50,133 nt of DNA, from positions 15,651,569 through 15,701,701 of the forward strand of contig NC_049986.1 in assembly GCF_000003815.2 (NCBI RefSeq). Direction: 5' to 3'. A program made the position numbers and the translations under genes. The stretch comes from Branchiostoma floridae (taxonomy: Eukaryota > Chordata > Leptocardii > Amphioxiformes > Branchiostomatidae). Shown piece after piece: positions 47,266-50,133 of this stretch (positions are counted from its first letter, which is position 1; every line of letters begins with the position of its first letter). The notes under the pieces are model-generated. The model saw only the letters and a program-made list of their open reading frames with translations. It was not told the DNA's origin and made no database searches.

Positions 47266-47825
47266 AATTGGTCAATGAGCAAAGACAGGTGGTACAGAAA
47301 GAGTAGTAGCAAGCACAGTGACGATATTGTCATTACGTACTTAAAGCACACGGCCTGAAAACTCTCATCGTCCAACGTCTCGTCTAAGTCTCCGCTCTCT
47401 ACATCCGAGCGACTCCTTTTGATCATCTTCCTCCACTCGAAAGTGATCATTTTGATCTGGTTGTCGAATTCGGCATCCTGGACGAGTACGGAGCGCCCCC
47501 CTGCGGCAGTAAGCTGTCTTTCACCAGTCCGGTCGAGCACTTTGCTGGAGAGGTATCTCATTCGAACCTTCTCACAAATCCCGCAGTGTTCCAACTCCTG
47601 GAAGACGCGAAGTCTTTTGTTACCGTCCAAGCACCACATCTTCCTGTTGATTCTTACTACTTCGATGAGCGGCACTCGCTTGATATCCACCTCTTCGTAT
47701 AGGATCTGTCGGAAAAGTTCGGATAACTTCGTGCCGTTGTGGAATTCTCCCCCTACCGACTGTTGGGTGTACAGCACCCGGGAGGGGCGAATGATGATCA
47801 CCCGCTCCGTTGTCCTGTTCGTCAT
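47262..47825 (-). CDS. ParB/sulfiredoxin-like domain protein, exon
   Basis: From Met 47825 the frame reads IIIRPSRVLYTQQSVGGEFH, then KLSELFRQILYEEVDIKRVP, then LIEVVRINRKMWCLDGNKRL and RVFQELEHCG. The order I.PS.I..TQ..I...F..G..L.EL..QL..g..d...P.I.V......W..DG.rRL.vF matches the ParB N-terminal/sulfiredoxin fold, residues about 10-85. A charged segment with RWKKMI-like text follows. The last ~25 residues (hydrophobic, YVMTISSLCLLLLFLYHL) probably read into an intron: FKY is followed by GTAATG, a usable donor near 47335. The 5' end may also be spliced, since TCACAG precedes the ATG. Function unknown; I call the fold, not an activity. Confidence 0.6.
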   Translation of the reverse strand: MTNRTTERVIIIRPSRVLYTQQSVGGEFHNGTKLSELFRQILYEEVDIKRVPLIEVVRINRKMWCLDGNKRLRVFQELEHCGICEKVRMRYLSSKVLDRTGERQLTAAGGRSVLVQDAEFDNQIKMITFEWRKMIKRSRSDVESGDLDETLDDESFQAVCFKYVMTISSLCLLLLFLYHLSLLIDQF

Positions 47826-47869
47826 CTGTGACCCCCGCTAGATCCAATGGTAGAGTCCAGCCAAACAAT

Positions 47870-50133
47870 CATTTTAGAAAAAGTGGTTGCAGAGAATCTA
47901 TCTAGCCCTTGACGTTTGGTTTGCTCGAATTTTTGACCGCAGTTGTCCACACATCGCGTCCTGAGAAAACAAAGACACGTCCGTGAAATTAAAGGTCCGT
48001 TTTACGTCATACGCAATGCATATGAACGGTGTTAATCTCAATTTACACACGGTGGGAATAATAGACCTGCTCATTGTCGTAGGCACATTGTGAGTTTAAA
48101 TTATTCATAGTTTGATGTGCTGCTTATGATCTACAACGAGTACTGATTAAGCCAGTACACTGCCCATTTATTGTCACAGTTAGGGCTGAACTGGGCCACA
48201 TCAAAATAACAATAGTGTACTTCAAGCATTTCAAAACAACTTTCACGCCCAAAGGAAGGATACTTTAACTTTCTAAAATTGTTTGAAATAAAACTGAGCA
48301 CCGTATGGCAGTGTATTTTGGAAAATAATTGTAGTAGACGATTCAATGAAATTCTTTAAAACAGGTAGACGATATCCCAACATTTTCGCATGAAACTGGA
48401 AGTCGATTTAAAACGGCCCTAATACTGACCCTGTTGACACAGGCGCCCATTGTTGTGTCAGCTTGTTTTCTCTTGATATTCTTGACCTTTGTACAGTGAC
48501 TTTTGGTACATGATCGAACACGATCGATAGCTAAATACCGAGTCTTACGAAAAAAACTGCTCTTCGTACCTCCCCAACCCCCTCATTTTAATCCGACGAA
48601 AGACAGATTTGATACAACAGGTGGTCTTCACTTAATTCACCCGTGGGAAAAATAATCGAGCGTGGTAAAAAGCTGTAGCATTGTTGTGTTGTCTAGCGGC
48701 TGTTACAAACACGTGACGACTTCATAACCCTGGGCTGCTCTAAATCCTTTGCATTGAAAGCGGGTAAATGTAGGGTATATAATCGAAAATTTATCTGTTG
48801 ATATAATGCCACGTTTGGTTTTGCATTATGCCCATTGTCTAAATGTTACCAAGGATAAAAGCTCCTTGATGTTACTATTAAAGGGTGGTTCCAAAACATT
48901 TCAATGGGTCAGAAATTCAGGTCAAATCAGTTAATAGATTAATCATTCTAGCTCGATGATACCCACAAGAATTACTCACATTTACCTGAACACACGTCAG
49001 TGAAGATAGACAAGCTATCTGTGGAAACCGTTGTCAATAACATGTATCCAAACAAGTGAGGTACGTCCGGGAGTGCACGAGTCAGTTCATGTGTGACGTT
49101 ACAGGTGCCACTGCCAGTGTTGAATGTTATAACATTAGGAAACAAACGATGGCTTAGATGCTACTATGCATAAAGACTATCTAAAGGACACAACTTAACA
49201 CTTGAGGTTAGGTCATTTCTACATACATAATGATTCGTGTATATGGTAAGATTATTGCCAAGGATTGCTCAGTAAATGATATGGGTATTGCCCCCCTCCC
49301 TAACTCCACCTGTCCATAGACTTTGCACCTGTCAAAGACCACAGACCTTTTAGCACGCAGAAGTTAGTAGTCTTCGGTACAGTGAACTGTTCTATGCTTA
49401 TACAATCTTACCTGAGGAAGTGGAGCGTCAATAAGGATGTGTAATGATGATGACAGGTTTAACAGGTGAAATGACGCAAAGATAGGGACGTCCTAGACAG
49501 GGTAACGTTACGTGCTAGGGGTCACCAGGGTTCACTGAGGGAGGATCCGGAAAGGGCGGGAGAGTAAATGAATACCGGTGAAGCGTTAACACTGAGCAAA
49601 CATTGTATTCAGCTAGCGACCTTTAAAAAAACGGCTCATACGTCTGCATTTAAATAGCACAACTAGATGCTGAAAGTATTGTGCCACTAAGAAGTATGTT
49701 GCTTTCTTTATACTCGCTCAAAATCATTCAATATGCAAGTGATGCTATGTGGAATGCATCATCATGAATGATAATGAATGCATATTACAGTATGCTGTGC
49801 TGAGTATTTCTTTCCAGTTCAATAGCACGATAAAACAAAATTATGGACTCACCAGATTAACGTTATATCGTCAGTTATGATCAGTTATGAACATGTGTGT
49901 ATGCAACTATGTGTTGTAAAAGAGTTTCCTCAGTTTCTATCCAGAATTGCATTACACAATTGGTAGAAAATATCGAAATTATTATTTTTTTCTCTGATCA
50001 CTGAATACTGCTGGCTTTTGTTGGGGAAATGATTTCTTAAGAAGTTAAGTCTTATAAAACCGCCAGAAGTACAAGTGAGAACATATAGTCGATTGCAGTG
50101 TGCCTTGGAGTCGCATGGTGGCCGTGCATGTCG
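47870..50133. other. Noncoding DNA to window end
   Basis: No supported gene, RNA or clear repeat. Upstream exons or promoter of the ParB-like gene could be here. Confidence 0.45.

Overview
This is intron-rich, repeat-dense animal DNA. The mix of retrotransposons with an SGNH-bearing ORF1, many short inverted-repeat transposons and a secreted CAP/LDLa gene spread over 30 kb best fits a lancelet (amphioxus, Branchiostoma) chromosome. That placement is inferred from gene style and transposon families, not from a search. Three runs of N (10630-10729, 11600-11708, 15558-15743) show it is a draft assembly.

One host gene can be rebuilt completely: a plus-strand nine-exon gene (14953-44899). Its exons have consensus splice sites and compatible phases and sum to 1164 nt (387 codons plus stop). 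It encodes a signal peptide, a CAP (SCP/TAPS) domain, a short cysteine-rich hinge, a basic linker, an unusual four-cysteine LDLa-like module and a basic C-terminal tail. A second host gene is partly visible on the minus strand at 47262-47825, an exon with a ParB/sulfiredoxin-like fold.

Layout. 1-14950: no convincing gene; short inverted-repeat transposons, degenerate tandem repeats, a pentanucleotide microsatellite grown on a LINE tail, and a LINE 3' fragment. 14953-22191: CAP exons 1-4, with transposons in the introns, including a textbook piggyBac-type MITE (TTAA duplications) and a 9-bp-duplication MITE. 22192-40217: an 18-kb intron 4 that is a transposon nest. It holds an antisense CR1/L2-type LINE with an intact 1173-codon ORF2 and an ORF1 split by a 1.8-kb hAT-type element, a second LINE fragment, hairpin-rich minisatellites, a 62-bp satellite and two copies of a ~108-bp repeat carrying TCTCGCGAGA. 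40218-44899: CAP exons 5-9, a triplicated exon-7 end, a LINE fragment touching the exon-8 donor and a nonautonomous mariner. 44900-50133: a foldback insertion with a 13-bp target duplication, the ParB-like exon and otherwise apparently noncoding DNA.

The strongest candidate for something under-described is the LINE ORF1. Ignoring the hAT insertion and one copy of its 8-bp duplication, the frame is continuous for 850 codons. It joins an N-terminal J-domain-like segment and an unassigned domain to a zinc-ribbon motif, a coiled coil and an SGNH/GDSL esterase. Second is the hairpin minisatellite at about 35.6-37.3 kb, whose stems differ in sequence but remain self-complementary around a constant CCN loop.
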